Part shown: piece by piece, positions 8,615 to 17,996 of the stretch | Layout: each line of letters starts with the position of its first letter | Numbering within the stretch: the first letter of the stretch is position 1 | Assembly: GCA_009776805.1 (NCBI GenBank) | Contig: WRNB01000001.1 | Span: 1-34,286, forward strand | Length of the DNA stretch: 34,286 nt | Reading direction: 5' to 3' | Source: Candidatus Bathycorpusculum grumuli | GTDB taxonomy: Archaea; Thermoproteota; Bathyarchaeia; Bathyarchaeales; Bathycorpusculaceae | Made by a program: the position numbers and the translations under genes | The notes under the pieces: generated by a model | The model's input: only the letters and a program-made list of their open reading frames with translations | Told to the model about the DNA's origin: nothing | The model's database searches: none

Positions 8615-9742
8615 ATGACAGATAAAAATAAAAAAGCACTTCTGCTTCTTAAAGACGGGACGTTATTTATTGGGAAAGGTTTTGGTGCCACAGATAATGT
8701 AAATGGTGAAGTGGTTTTTTCAACTTCAATGGTTGGGTATCCTGAATCTTTAACTGATCCCTCATATAAAGGACAGATTTTAACTCTTACTTACCCTATG
8801 ATAGGTAATTATGGTGTTCCCTCGAACGCATCAAAATTTGGACTCCCTGCCTATTTTGAGTCAGACAGAATTCAAATTAAAGGTTTAGTTATACATGAAC
8901 TCTGCCTTGAACCATATCATTGGGCATCTGTACGTACTCTTGATAAATGGTTATCTGATGAAGGTGTTCCTGGTATTTATGGCATAGATACACGTCGGTT
9001 AACTAAAAAACTGCGAACCAATGGTACTATGCTTGGTATGTTGCAATTTTTTAACTCAAACGAAGAACCTGACATTGAAACTCTTTTAAATGATTGCCAA
9101 AATATTATTGACCCTAACCAGACTGACTTGGTAGGAGAGGTTTCAATTAAAACATCCTGTAGGTATGATATTGGTGGCAAATTGACAGTTGTTTTAATTG
9201 ATTGTGGAGTTAAATTTAGTATTATACGTTGTCTACTTGAACGTGGTATAAACGTTATTCGTGTACCATACGATATTTCAGCTGATGATGTTCTCTCTTA
9301 CAACCCTGATGGTGTTCTTGTAAGCAATGGTCCAGGCGACCCTAAACGTAACATAAAAACCATCGAAACTGTTCGTGTGTTAGCAGAAAAAATTCCATTG
9401 ATGGGTATCTGTTTAGGTACTCAAATATTAGCTTTAGCTTTTGGTGCAGATACCTATAAACTTAAATTTGGTCACAGATCTCAAAATCAACCTGCACGCG
9501 ATTTGACCAGTTCAATTTGTTATATAACTATACAAAACCATAGTTATGCAATAGACATGGAAACTCTGAAACAGACACCGCTTGAACCTTGGTTTATAAA
9601 CCCTAACGACAAAACTGTTGAAGGTATAAAACATAAAACTAAACCTGTTTTTGCTGTTCAATGGCATCCTGAAGCTACACCTGGATTACATGATACTGAA
9701 GTATTGTTTGATAAATTCAAAAAAAGTATGGAGGTAAAATAA
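8615..9742 (+). CDS. carA: Carbamoyl-phosphate synthase small chain
   Basis: Glutaminase subunit of carbamoyl-phosphate synthase, releasing ammonia from glutamine for the large chain (arginine and pyrimidine synthesis). The N-terminal CPSase small-chain domain opens with ALLLLKDGTLFIGKGFG. The class I glutamine amidotransferase domain carries the catalytic cysteine in GICLGTQ (Cys266) and the His/Glu pair in WHPEA (His351, Glu353). FGHRSQNQP and IQNHSYAID are family motifs. I prefer the ATG at 8615 over upstream in-frame TTG (8576) and ATG (8603), because the TATA box predicts transcription starting close to 8612. GGAGGT in the last codons serves carB, which begins on the base after the stop. 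Confidence 0.94.
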   Translation: MTDKNKKALLLLKDGTLFIGKGFGATDNVNGEVVFSTSMVGYPESLTDPSYKGQILTLTYPMIGNYGVPSNASKFGLPAYFESDRIQIKGLVIHELCLEPYHWASVRTLDKWLSDEGVPGIYGIDTRRLTKKLRTNGTMLGMLQFFNSNEEPDIETLLNDCQNIIDPNQTDLVGEVSIKTSCRYDIGGKLTVVLIDCGVKFSIIRCLLERGINVIRVPYDISADDVLSYNPDGVLVSNGPGDPKRNIKTIETVRVLAEKIPLMGICLGTQILALAFGADTYKLKFGHRSQNQPARDLTSSICYITIQNHSYAIDMETLKQTPLEPWFINPNDKTVEGIKHKTKPVFAVQWHPEATPGLHDTEVLFDKFKKSMEVK

Positions 9743-12700
9743 ATGCCAAAATTCGATTGGATTCATAAAGTTCTTGTTCTTGGAAGTGGCGCAATTAAAA
9801 TTGGTGAAGCTGCTGAATTTGATTACAGTGGTAGTCAATGTATAAAAGCACTGCAAGAAGAAGGTATAGATACTGTTCTTATAAATCCCAACATTGCAAC
9901 AATTCAAACTGATCCTAAACTTTCAGGCAAAGTTTATCTTTTGCCAGTTACACCCGAGTTTGTAGAAAAAGTTATAGTAAAAGAACGACCTGATGGTATT
10001 TTACTAGGGTTTGGTGGTCAAACCGCGCTTAATTGTGGTATTGAACTTGCTAGAACAGGTATTCTTGATAAGTATAACGTTAAAATTCTTGGTACTCCAA
10101 TGGCTGCGATTGAGAATACTGGAGATCGAGAACGTTTTCGGCAAGCAATGTTTGAAGCTAATGTTCCATCTTTGGAAAGTAGATCTGCAACAAGTGTAGA
10201 AGCTGGATTAAAAATTGCAGAAGAAATTGGTTACCCAGTTATTATTCGTGTAGCTTTCACTTTAGGCGGTAAAGGTAGTGGTATTGCTCATAATGTTGAT
10301 GAACTTAAAGAAATAGTTACAAGAGGTATTGCGCAGAGTCGTATTGGTCAAGTACTAATTGAAGCGTATGTTGGTCACTGGAAAGAAATCGAATACGAAG
10401 TCATGCGGGACTATGCTGACAACTGTTTAACAATATGTAACATGGAAAACTTTGACCCAATGGGTGTTCATACAGGTGATAGTATTGTTGTTGCTCCTTC
10501 ACAAACACTGACTAATCGTGAATATCATAAAATTCGTCAAATTTCTATAAATGCAATTCGACACTTAGGCATAGTTGGTGAATGTAACATACAATGGGCA
10601 CTTAATACCCAATCTGAAGAATGTCGTGTTATCGAAGTAAACTCTCGAATGTCCCGAAGTAGTGCACTTGCCAGCAAAGTCACAGGTTACCCGCTTGCTT
10701 ATATTGCAACTAAACTAGCTCTTGGTTATTTGTTACCTGAATTACTTAATAAAGTAACTGAAGTAACAACAGCCTGTTTCGAACCAGCTCTTGACTATGT
10801 TACAATTAAAATTCCACGATGGGATCTTCAAAAATTCAAAAATGCTGATCGACATGTCGGACCACAAATGCGCAGTGTAGGCGAAGTCATGGCAATTGGT
10901 CGTTGTTTTGAAGAAGTATTACAAAAAGCCGTACGTATGCTTGATATCGGAAAAATAGGTCTAGTTTGTAATCCTGAAGATTCTGAACCTGAAACAGAAA
11001 AACGCGTTCGCGATGAATTGGCAAACCCAACCGATGAACGACTCTATAAAATAAGCAAAGCTCTGCGCATGGGATTAAGTGTGTCTGAAATTTACCGTTT
11101 AAGCGGCATTGACCCATTTTTCTTAAACAAAATTAAAAACATACTTAACATGGAAGACAAACTGCGTAAACTAAATCTCGATGAACCAGAAGCTGTTGAA
11201 ATTATTAAAGAAGCTAAACGTATAGGTTTCTCAGATGAACAAATAGCTGTTTGTCAAAATACTGACGAGATGAATGTCCGTAAATTCCGTAAAAACGCTA
11301 AAATCATTCCGTCAGTAAAACAAATTGATACTTTAGCTGCAGAATATTCAGCAAAAACTAATTACCTTTACATGACTTATGGTGGAGACGAAGATGATAT
11401 TGACCTCTCTAACAACACAAGTAAAGTTATTGTGCTTGGTGCAGGTGTTTTCCGTATTGGTTCAAGTGTTGAATTCGACTGGTGCGGGGTAAACACTGTT
11501 TGGGCGTTAAAGAAAAACGGCATCAAAGAAGCTATCATGATAAACTATAATCCTGAAACCGTTAGCACCGACTATGATGTGTCGGATAAACTATATTTTG
11601 AAGAATTAACTAACGAACGTATTATGGATATTTATGATAAAGAAAACCCGCTTGGTGTGATTACAAGTGTAGGTGGACAAATTCCAAATAATTTATCTAT
11701 AAAATTGACGGAATCAGGCGCAAAAATTCTCGGCACATCAGCACAAAGTGTCGACTTAGCTGAAGACCGTAGCAAATTCAGTGCACTTCTCGATGAATTA
11801 GGTATTAGTCAACCACCTTGGAGTAAACTTGTATCTATTGATGCTGCTAAACATTCAGCAGAAAAAATAGGATACCCAGTTCTTGTTCGCCCTAGTTATG
11901 TCCTTTCTGGCAGTGCAATGCGTGTGGCTTACGATGAAATCTCACTTGAAAATTTCTTAAAACTTGCCGCAAAAGTTTCACATGACCACCCTGTAGTCAT
12001 CAGTAAATTCATAACCGGCGCAAAAGAAGTTGAAGTTGACGGAGTTTGCGATGGTAGCAATGTATTAATCGGTGCAATTATGGAGCACGTAGAAAATGCT
12101 GGTGTCCACAGCGGAGATGCAACCATGACTATTCCACCGCAAGCATTAAAAACCGAGGTTCAAAAAGTTATCGAAAACTGTACTAAACGCATTGTAACAG
12201 CTCTTAAAATCCGTGGACCATTCAACATTCAATATCTAGTAAAAAATGATGTTGTAAATGTTATCGAATGTAATCTACGCGCTTCACGATCAATGCCATT
12301 TGTCAGTAAAACACGCGGCATAAACTTGATTGATCAAGCAACCCTTGCAATGTTAGGAAAAAAAATCACTATCCAACTATCTCCTATGACAATTGCTCCA
12401 CACGTAGGCGTTAAAGTTCCACAATTTAGCTTTATGCGTTTAAGCGGTGCAGATCCAGTACTAGGCGTAGAAATGTTAAGTACAGGTGAAGTCGCATGCC
12501 TAGGCGACAACTTTTCTGACGCTTTCAGCAAAGCAATGCAAGCTGCAGAAGTCAACATACCCCCAAAAGACGGAGCAATCCTCATCAGCATCGGTGGTGA
12601 CCAAGAAAACAAAAAACGAGTCATCCCAATTGCCAAAGCCTTTCAAGAAATGAACTTCCGCATCTACGCCACAACCAACACCGCAAATGTCCTAAATGCT

Positions 12701-13015
12701 TCAGGTATAAACGTAACAATACTACACAAAGTCAAAGACGCTGAAATTAACCCAAATATTCTCGATTACTTACAACAACAAAAAATCGACCTAGTTATCA
12801 ACATACCCATTGCTAACTATCAAACAAACTATTCAGACATTCTAACCGATGGCTACATCATCAGAAGACAAGCAGTAGAATTCAACGTACCCGTTATCAC
12901 CAATCTACAACTAGCTGAAGCCCTCGTTGACGTGCTAAAGAAAAACAAACTCAATGAACAAACTATCCACAGCCTCAACGAATATATGGAAAAAATCCTC
13001 TGGAAACAATGGTAA
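9743..13015 (+). CDS. carB: Carbamoyl-phosphate synthase large chain
   Basis: Synthetase subunit (1,090 residues) making carbamoyl phosphate from bicarbonate, ammonia and two ATP. It is full length and unsplit, with two homologous ATP-grasp halves: the first starts KVLVLGSGAIKIGEAAEFDYSG and the second KVIVLGAGVFRIGSSVEFDW near residue 565. Each half has its NSRMSRSSALASK- or NLRASRSMPFVSK-type metal and nucleotide segment. The C-terminal ~150 residues form the MGS-like allosteric domain (ATTNTANVLNASGINVTILHK). Start and coupling are clear: GGAGGT at 9730-9735, ATG directly after the carA stop. A hairpin with T-run follows at 13,087. Some archaea carry split carB; this one is intact. Confidence 0.96.
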   Translation: MPKFDWIHKVLVLGSGAIKIGEAAEFDYSGSQCIKALQEEGIDTVLINPNIATIQTDPKLSGKVYLLPVTPEFVEKVIVKERPDGILLGFGGQTALNCGIELARTGILDKYNVKILGTPMAAIENTGDRERFRQAMFEANVPSLESRSATSVEAGLKIAEEIGYPVIIRVAFTLGGKGSGIAHNVDELKEIVTRGIAQSRIGQVLIEAYVGHWKEIEYEVMRDYADNCLTICNMENFDPMGVHTGDSIVVAPSQTLTNREYHKIRQISINAIRHLGIVGECNIQWALNTQSEECRVIEVNSRMSRSSALASKVTGYPLAYIATKLALGYLLPELLNKVTEVTTACFEPALDYVTIKIPRWDLQKFKNADRHVGPQMRSVGEVMAIGRCFEEVLQKAVRMLDIGKIGLVCNPEDSEPETEKRVRDELANPTDERLYKISKALRMGLSVSEIYRLSGIDPFFLNKIKNILNMEDKLRKLNLDEPEAVEIIKEAKRIGFSDEQIAVCQNTDEMNVRKFRKNAKIIPSVKQIDTLAAEYSAKTNYLYMTYGGDEDDIDLSNNTSKVIVLGAGVFRIGSSVEFDWCGVNTVWALKKNGIKEAIMINYNPETVSTDYDVSDKLYFEELTNERIMDIYDKENPLGVITSVGGQIPNNLSIKLTESGAKILGTSAQSVDLAEDRSKFSALLDELGISQPPWSKLVSIDAAKHSAEKIGYPVLVRPSYVLSGSAMRVAYDEISLENFLKLAAKVSHDHPVVISKFITGAKEVEVDGVCDGSNVLIGAIMEHVENAGVHSGDATMTIPPQALKTEVQKVIENCTKRIVTALKIRGPFNIQYLVKNDVVNVIECNLRASRSMPFVSKTRGINLIDQATLAMLGKKITIQLSPMTIAPHVGVKVPQFSFMRLSGADPVLGVEMLSTGEVACLGDNFSDAFSKAMQAAEVNIPPKDGAILISIGGDQENKKRVIPIAKAFQEMNFRIYATTNTANVLNASGINVTILHKVKDAEINPNILDYLQQQKIDLVINIPIANYQTNYSDILTDGYIIRRQAVEFNVPVITNLQLAEALVDVLKKNKLNEQTIHSLNEYMEKILWKQW

Positions 13016-13086
13016 ACAACCACTCATTTCTTTAATTAACCTATCATATAAAAACATACTTTAAATTTTAAAGACAGAAAATTGTA

Positions 13087-13111
13087 AAAACTATTTCTAG
13101 TTTTGTTTTTT
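13087..13111 (+). terminator. carAB terminator
   Basis: AAAACTA (13087-13093) pairs with TAGTTTT (13098-13104) across a 4-nt loop, followed by GTTTTTT. It lies 72 bp after the carB stop. Confidence 0.5.
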
Positions 13112-13143
13112 CACTCTGACTTTTTTATGATTATCTTTGCGTA

Positions 13144-13153
13144 AATATTATAT
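13144..13153 (+). promoter_or_regulatory. TATA-like box before hcyS
   Basis: AATATTATAT lies about 45 bp upstream of the TTG start of hcyS, predicting a leader of 10-20 nt that would include the AAGGTAAT ribosome binding site. Confidence 0.35.
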
Positions 13154-13193
13154 TGTTTGGGTTGTTTTTTGATTGGTACCAAGGTAATGTTAC

Positions 13194-14699
13194 TTGTCTA
13201 ATCACGATCAGAAAACACGTACAATTGAAGAAATTAATCAAAAAATCATCAAAGGCGATGCTCAAGTTTTAACTGCTGAAGAAATGAAAAAACTCGTAGA
13301 AAGCAGTGGAGTAGAGGTTGCTTTTAAAGAAGTAGATGTTGTAACAACGGGTACTTTTGGAGCAATGTGTTCTTCAGGCGCGGTTATTAATCTTGGTCAT
13401 TCTGACCCGCCAATTAAAATTCAACGGGCATGGCTTAATGATGTAGAAGTTTGTCATCCCGGAGCTGCCGCTGACTTATTTATTGGTGCAACAAATGCCT
13501 GTGAAAAAAAACCTTTTGAATACGGTGGCGGACACATAATTCAAGAATTGGTTTCTGGTAATGAAGTTGAATTACGTGCAACAGCATACGGCACTGACTG
13601 TTACCCTAGAACAGCACTTAACACAAATATAACTAAAGATGATCTTAACCAGTTTTTTTTACTGAATTTTCGTAACTGTTATCAACGTTACAATTGTGCA
13701 ATTAATTGCAGTGACGAAACAATTTACACTTATATGAGCAAACTTTTACCACGCATGCGTAACGCCACATTTTCTGGTGCTGGAGAAATCAGTCCACTTA
13801 TGAATGATCCTAACTATGAAACAATAGGTTTCGGCACAAAAATTTTCTTAGGAGGCGGCCAAGGTTATATCATTGGTGAAGGCACACAGCATAGCCCCAA
13901 AAATTTTAATGGAACACTTATGGTAAAAGGGGATGCTAAAAAAATGAGTCCTGAATTTTTACAGGGCGCAGCGTTTACTCGTTATGGCACATCACTGTAT
14001 GTCGGTTTAGGAATACCCATACCTATTCTTAACGAGGGATTAGTTAGAAAAACTGCTATTCGTGACACTGAGATCTTTACTGACGTAATTGATTATAGTG
14101 TTATGCGTCGAGACAGAACTAAACTGAAACAAGTTTCATATGCTGAACTTAAATCTGGCTCAATCACGGTTAATGACAAACGTGTTCGTGTTAGTTCACT
14201 ATCCAGTTTGAAAATGGCAAAAAAAGTTGCACAAACCCTCAAAAATTGGATTTCTGAAAATCAATTTACTTTAACAGCACCTATTGAGAGACTTCCACTT
14301 GATACCGTTTTTAAACCTATGCGTCAAACACACGAAATTTCATTTGTTTCTACTGTTATGCAATCTGCTGTTACCTGTATGGAAAACGAGGAAATCCGTG
14401 CTATTGCTGAACGGATAGTAACAAAATCTGTAAACCATATAGTTGTCATCAATGGTGATGGTAAATTATTAGGAATAGTTACTTCATGGGATATTACTCG
14501 CGCTATGGCTGAAGGTAAAAAAGCACTTGTTGATATTGAAACTCGCAAAGTTATAACCGCTAATCCTGATGAACCTTTAGAAAGTGCTTCAAAACGTATG
14601 GCACACCATAATATTTCAGCATTACCTGTAATTGATTCTGAACGTAAAGTCTTAGGTATAGTAACATCTGAAGATGTTTCAAAACTGTTAGGGCGGTAA
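13194..14699 (+). CDS. hcyS: Homocysteine biosynthesis protein (DUF39 + CBS pair)
   Basis: DUF39/COG1900 protein of 501 residues. The Methanosarcina homolog (MA1821), with its ferredoxin partner, is required to make homocysteine from aspartate semialdehyde and sulfide without the O-acyl-homoserine route. Visible features are the N-terminal IEEINQKIIKGDAQVLTAEE, a cysteine in AMCSSGAVINLGHS (Cys59), EVCHPGAAADLF, CAINCSDE, and the glycine-rich FLGGGQGYIIGEGTQHSP. Residues from about 385 form two CBS domains (NHIVVINGDGKLLGIVTS and NISALPVIDSERKVLGIVTS), suggesting nucleotide or SAM-type control. The start is TTG at 13194 after AAGGTAAT; no in-frame ATG is near. Five bases separate it from hcyF. 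Confidence 0.88.
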   Translation: MSNHDQKTRTIEEINQKIIKGDAQVLTAEEMKKLVESSGVEVAFKEVDVVTTGTFGAMCSSGAVINLGHSDPPIKIQRAWLNDVEVCHPGAAADLFIGATNACEKKPFEYGGGHIIQELVSGNEVELRATAYGTDCYPRTALNTNITKDDLNQFFLLNFRNCYQRYNCAINCSDETIYTYMSKLLPRMRNATFSGAGEISPLMNDPNYETIGFGTKIFLGGGQGYIIGEGTQHSPKNFNGTLMVKGDAKKMSPEFLQGAAFTRYGTSLYVGLGIPIPILNEGLVRKTAIRDTEIFTDVIDYSVMRRDRTKLKQVSYAELKSGSITVNDKRVRVSSLSSLKMAKKVAQTLKNWISENQFTLTAPIERLPLDTVFKPMRQTHEISFVSTVMQSAVTCMENEEIRAIAERIVTKSVNHIVVINGDGKLLGIVTSWDITRAMAEGKKALVDIETRKVITANPDEPLESASKRMAHHNISALPVIDSERKVLGIVTSEDVSKLLGR

Positions 14700-14703
14700 A
14701 ATT

Positions 14704-15102
14704 ATGACACGCATTCTTGTACGATTAAATGGAATCGTGGTTTCTGAACCTATTGTTTCGGAAGTCATATTGGAAAACAAAGTGTTAGTTGCAATTTTAG
14801 CAGCGCACATAAACTCAAAGGGTGGCGAAATTGTTCTCGAAGTTTTAGAGGATGATGTTGATAAAATAGTGTCAGCTTTTCGCCAGAAAGGTGCAACTGT
14901 AACTGTACCTAAACTTATTGAAGTAGATACCAACCGATGCTTTAGTTGTGGTTCTTGTGTTGCTTTGTGCCCAGTAGAGGCAATAAATGTAGCTGAAGAT
15001 CTATCTATAGAGTTTAACAAGGAGAAATGTATTGGAAGTGCATGTAATATATGTGTGGATGCTTGCCCGTTTAGAGCAATAAACTCGATTAGGCAATTAT
15101 AG
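14704..15102 (+). CDS. hcyF: NIL-domain ferredoxin of homocysteine synthesis
   Basis: 132 residues: an N-terminal NIL domain (RILVRLNGIVVSEPIVSEV to about residue 75) followed by a two-cluster ferredoxin. The homolog MA1822 works with the DUF39 protein, presumably supplying electrons for the thiolation of aspartate semialdehyde. Cluster 1 is classical: C79-x2-C82-x2-C85-x3-C89-P. Cluster 2 reads C109-x4-C114-x2-C117-x3-C121-P, so two residues are inserted between its first two cysteines relative to the classical spacing. GGGCGGT overlapping the end of hcyS is the ribosome binding site. The genes are 4 bp apart and certainly co-transcribed. Confidence 0.88.
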   Translation: MTRILVRLNGIVVSEPIVSEVILENKVLVAILAAHINSKGGEIVLEVLEDDVDKIVSAFRQKGATVTVPKLIEVDTNRCFSCGSCVALCPVEAINVAEDLSIEFNKEKCIGSACNICVDACPFRAINSIRQL

Positions 15103-15119
15103 CACTAAAAACATTAGTT

Positions 15120-15845
15120 ATGATGGATATCGGGAAAAATAAGTTGCGAAACGAGCTCTTCAAAGAAAATTATAGCTATAAAGACAGTGTTTGCCACATA
15201 ATAAGTGATACCCAGCAAGGTATAACAGTTGCTAAAGAATCAATAAATCGTAACTATCAAGAACTTGAAAACTATATACGCACGCATCAAATTTTTTTCC
15301 ACACTTTTGACCCTATTCCAGCACCTGACAAGCCTTTGGTTGCTAAATTAATGGCTTTGGCAGCGCAAAAAGCAAATGTTGGACCCATGGCGGCAGTTGC
15401 TGGTGTTATAGCAGATTTAGCAGTAAATGACATGCAAAAAACCGGTTGCAAAGTTGCAGTTGTGGAAGATGGCGGTGAAATCTTTGCCATTTCTGATAGA
15501 CCAATTGATGTAGCTTTGGCGGCGGGTAACGAGTTATTATCTAAACGTTTTGGCTTTAGACTTGACGAGTTTCCAATTGGGATAGCGACAAGTTCAGGCC
15601 GATTTAGTCACGCTTTTAGTTTTGGTGATGCTGAGGCTGCAACAGTTTTTTGCAGAGATGCAGGTTTGGCAGATGCTGCAGCTACAGCTGTTGGTAATGT
15701 TGTAACGGGAAAAACAGACATGGGAATTGAAGCTGGAATTAAACTGGGTTTAAGTATTCCAGGAGTGTTAGGCGTACTTATTCTATATCAGGGTAAAGTA
15801 GGTACAGCTGGTATCATTCCACAAATAATTAAAATTAAACTCTGA
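15120..15845 (+). CDS. COG2122 / UPF0280 protein, sulfide assimilation
   Basis: ApbE-related UPF0280 protein of about 240 residues. The Methanosarcina member MA1715 was linked genetically to efficient sulfide use for homocysteine synthesis; its biochemical activity is not settled. Family segments visible are VGPMAAVAGVIADLAV, VVEDGGEIFAISDRPIDVAL, IATSSGRFSHAFSFGDAEAA and GLADAAATAVGN. It lies 17 bp after hcyF in the same direction, so all three genes needed for this route sit together. ATG codons at 15120 and 15123 are equivalent; no good ribosome binding site precedes them, so translation may depend on coupling to hcyF. It marks the right edge of the core-gene block. Confidence 0.82.
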   Translation: MMDIGKNKLRNELFKENYSYKDSVCHIISDTQQGITVAKESINRNYQELENYIRTHQIFFHTFDPIPAPDKPLVAKLMALAAQKANVGPMAAVAGVIADLAVNDMQKTGCKVAVVEDGGEIFAISDRPIDVALAAGNELLSKRFGFRLDEFPIGIATSSGRFSHAFSFGDAEAATVFCRDAGLADAAATAVGNVVTGKTDMGIEAGIKLGLSIPGVLGVLILYQGKVGTAGIIPQIIKIKL

Positions 15846-16206
15846 AAAAATTGATTATTAACAACATAAACTCTCAAAATTTCACGTTTTTATAAATTTA
15901 TCAGCAATCAACACAAAACTATACAAAAATTATGTAAAAACATAAAACACGCGCATAACTACACAATTATTTAAACACTTTCAAAACAAAAAAGTCACCA
16001 CTCCGTTTGCAACTCCTACAATAATAACACAAACTAACTTTTCCTACCTAACACATGCCAATAATTAAAGCAACACCACCAAAACATTTAACGACCAAAA
16101 CAGAAAAACCCCCAACCCCCTAACTTAACCAACCTAATATCGTGCTCAGCCAAATTATTATAACACATTGACTTTTTATAAGCAATTACTGTAGTGTAAT
16201 TAGCGG
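15846..16206. other. A/C-rich gene-free stretch
   Basis: Strongly A/C-rich on the plus strand, the mirror image of the T/G-rich spacers elsewhere. No gene or structured element recognised. It runs from the end of the sulfide operon into the transposase relics. Confidence 0.45.
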
Positions 16207-16582
16207 ATGATTAGATTGGTTAAACCACTATCAAACGACAAACGAGCTACCATAATTAAATATATGCAAGAAGGAAAAAACAAAAAAGATATAGCAAAAT
16301 TGTTGCTTATAGCATACGAACAGTAGAGCACATCTGGAAAAATACAAAAAACAAGGCTACTGCGAACCCGAACCACTAAACTGTGGACGAAAACCCAAAG
16401 ACGACAAAACCGCCATAGACAAAATAGTAGCAAAAATTAAACAACAACCTGACATAACCCTCCAAGAACTTATCTATGAATTCAACTTATCTATAAGTCA
16501 ATTTGCACTCTGTAAACGACTATGCAAACTGGAGTTAACTTTTAAAAAAAGGCTCACCATCCAAACAAACAATAACTCCTAA
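16207..16582 (+). pseudogene. IS630-type transposase relic (N-terminal part)
   Basis: Joining three frames gives a coherent N-terminal half of an IS630/Tc1-type transposase: MIRLVKPLSNDKRATIIKY, a helix-turn-helix (KKDIAKLLLI), RTVEHIWK, then YKKQGYCEPEPLNCGRKP, IDKIVAKIKQQPDITLQEL and ending LTFKKRLTIQ, which matches the usual boundary before the DDE domain. Frameshifts lie at about 16,320 (an in-frame TAG follows) and about 16,345. The DDE catalytic domain is not recognisable downstream, so the element is dead. Confidence 0.7.
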
Positions 16583-16891
16583 AAGTGGTGGAAGTATACA
16601 CAATCTATTGATAAACGTAACAAGAACTAAGAACCTGTGTTCAGTAACGCCAACAACATATACAAATGAGGAAACATAAAACATTCTCCACATAAACGAT
16701 CTTAAGTACATAACCTTTTGATAAAATATCCAGACTAATTCACCCACCCAAAAGTCCACTCAACACCATCTTTTTCAACAAAACCGCCCACTCGACTTTC
16801 TTTTCAGAAACATCAATTATCTCACCATATTTCATCCTACAAACTCGACAAAAGTACCTCGATACTCAGCATCACCACACCCACCTACTAT
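16583..16891. other. Decayed sequence between two IS relics
   Basis: Short fragments in several plus-strand frames (e.g. KWWKYTQSIDKRN directly after the IS630 relic) could be the eroded DDE part, but stops interrupt every frame and no catalytic motif survives. Minus-strand open frames here are antisense to this decay. Confidence 0.3.
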
Positions 16892-17122
16892 CTATGAATA
16901 CTTGTTTTTGGCTGTTTGATAAACATGGTATCCACTCATTGTGTCGTGGATAGTTGCAGCGTGAACTTTTACAGCAAGCAGATTTTCCATGATGTTAGTT
17001 GCAATGTGTCTTTTGTGGTCCTTGATTTTTTTCCCGTCAATGTCGTGTTTTTCGTTTGCGTTTGTTGTTTTTGCACTTTGAGAATCTATTAGTCGATAGT
17101 TTGGTTTGTGTGTGTCTTTTGT
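16892..17122 (-). pseudogene. IS5-type transposase relic (C-terminal part)
   Basis: Minus-strand frame of 76 codons containing RLIDSQSAKTTNANEKHDID, GKKIKDHKRHIATNIMENLL and AVKVHAATIHD, the characteristic core of IS5-family DDE transposases (the second catalytic Asp lies in LIDSQS, followed by the GKKIKGRKRH-type segment). A stop precedes it, the N-terminus is absent, and it ends soon after the HAATIHD motif without the C-terminal catalytic Glu region. Truncated at both ends and inactive. Confidence 0.75.
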
Positions 17123-17193
17123 TTATGTGTATTTTTTGGGCCATTTTGTCTATTGCTTTTTCCATTTTTCACTTTTGATGGCTCGTTTTTAGA

Positions 17194-17394
17194 ATGGCCA
17201 AGTTGTGTTATGGTTTGGTAAGTTTTTGGATAATAGTTTTTATTGGTGTTTTGTTGCTTTATTTATTAAAAATGGGGGAAGAATTTATGAGAAAAACTCG
17301 ACCAGTTAGTATTGTTCCGATATTTTTCAGCATGTCGTTGTGGTTGATGCCATTGAAAAAACGTTGGTTTGTAAAAAAATTTAGCCATACATGA
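17194..17394 (+). CDS. Possible small membrane protein
   Basis: 66 codons with two hydrophobic segments (about residues 7-26 and 39-53) and a basic C-terminus (KKRWFVKKF). It ends 12 bp before the start of the next membrane gene, and the next gene's ribosome binding site overlaps its end. A shorter start at 17,287 (MRKTRPVSIV) has a better site, GGGGGAAG. No family recognised; it could be a chance frame next to the IS relics. Confidence 0.35.
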   Translation: MAKLCYGLVSFWIIVFIGVLLLYLLKMGEEFMRKTRPVSIVPIFFSMSLWLMPLKKRWFVKKFSHT

Positions 17395-17406
17395 GAGGTG
17401 AAAAAT

Positions 17407-17871
17407 ATGAATATAAATAAGAATGTTATATTTCAATTGATATTTTTGGCAGCATTTATTGTTTTTACTGTACCAATTTTTTATTTAGCATTGTATGCTG
17501 ATAATATGTTTGGAGCAGCCACATATTTCTTTGTTTATTATGTCGCCGTTCATTTGGTTAAACGTTATATTAAGCGTAAATACGCATTTGATATTTTTCC
17601 AAAATTACAAATAAACAGACATAACCTAAATACTTTAAGTATAGAGGGTAGAATAGCGATAGCGGTTGCTTTAGGTTGTTTCTTTGCTATCATAGTGGCA
17701 ATTGTTGTGAGGGAATTTAGCGGTTTGTGGGAACTTGTGGGTTTGTCTCGAACTGTTGCACCTGTATCTGATCCTTATTTTTGGGTACTTTTTGCTGTCT
17801 TATTTGTTATAGGAGCTATTCTCGGTGATACCCTTAGAAAAGCGTTACAAAGCACACGACTATCCTTCTAA
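17407..17871 (+). CDS. Hypothetical four-helix membrane protein
   Basis: About 154 residues with four hydrophobic segments: near the N-terminus (FQLIFLAAFIVFTVPIFYLAL), then AATYFFVYYVAVHLV, IAIAVALGCFFAIIVAIVV, and YFWVLFAVLFVIGAILG. A basic stretch (KRYIKRKYAF) separates the two halves. I choose the ATG at 17407 over the in-frame GTG at 17398, because GAGAGGTG sits six bases before that ATG and includes the GTG. No family recognised. It stands in a region of transposase remnants, with the small frame 17194-17394 just upstream as a possible operon partner. Confidence 0.6.
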   Translation: MNINKNVIFQLIFLAAFIVFTVPIFYLALYADNMFGAATYFFVYYVAVHLVKRYIKRKYAFDIFPKLQINRHNLNTLSIEGRIAIAVALGCFFAIIVAIVVREFSGLWELVGLSRTVAPVSDPYFWVLFAVLFVIGAILGDTLRKALQSTRLSF

Positions 17872-17996
17872 CGTGTCTTGTCCCAAAATTATTTCCTTTT
17901 TTTGTTTATCTTAATATTCACTACTAAACCACATAAACAATTCAACAACCACACCCAAACATCTTCCAAAAAATACTTTTATCACAACTAAAACAC

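Noticed and set aside
9686-12636. Several minus-strand frames inside carB
   Set aside because: They are shadows of the carB reading frame, with no homology or start signals of their own.
16200-16759. Minus-strand open frames rich in Trp, Phe, Cys and Val
   Set aside because: They are antisense to the IS630 relic, which gives a coherent family match on the plus strand.
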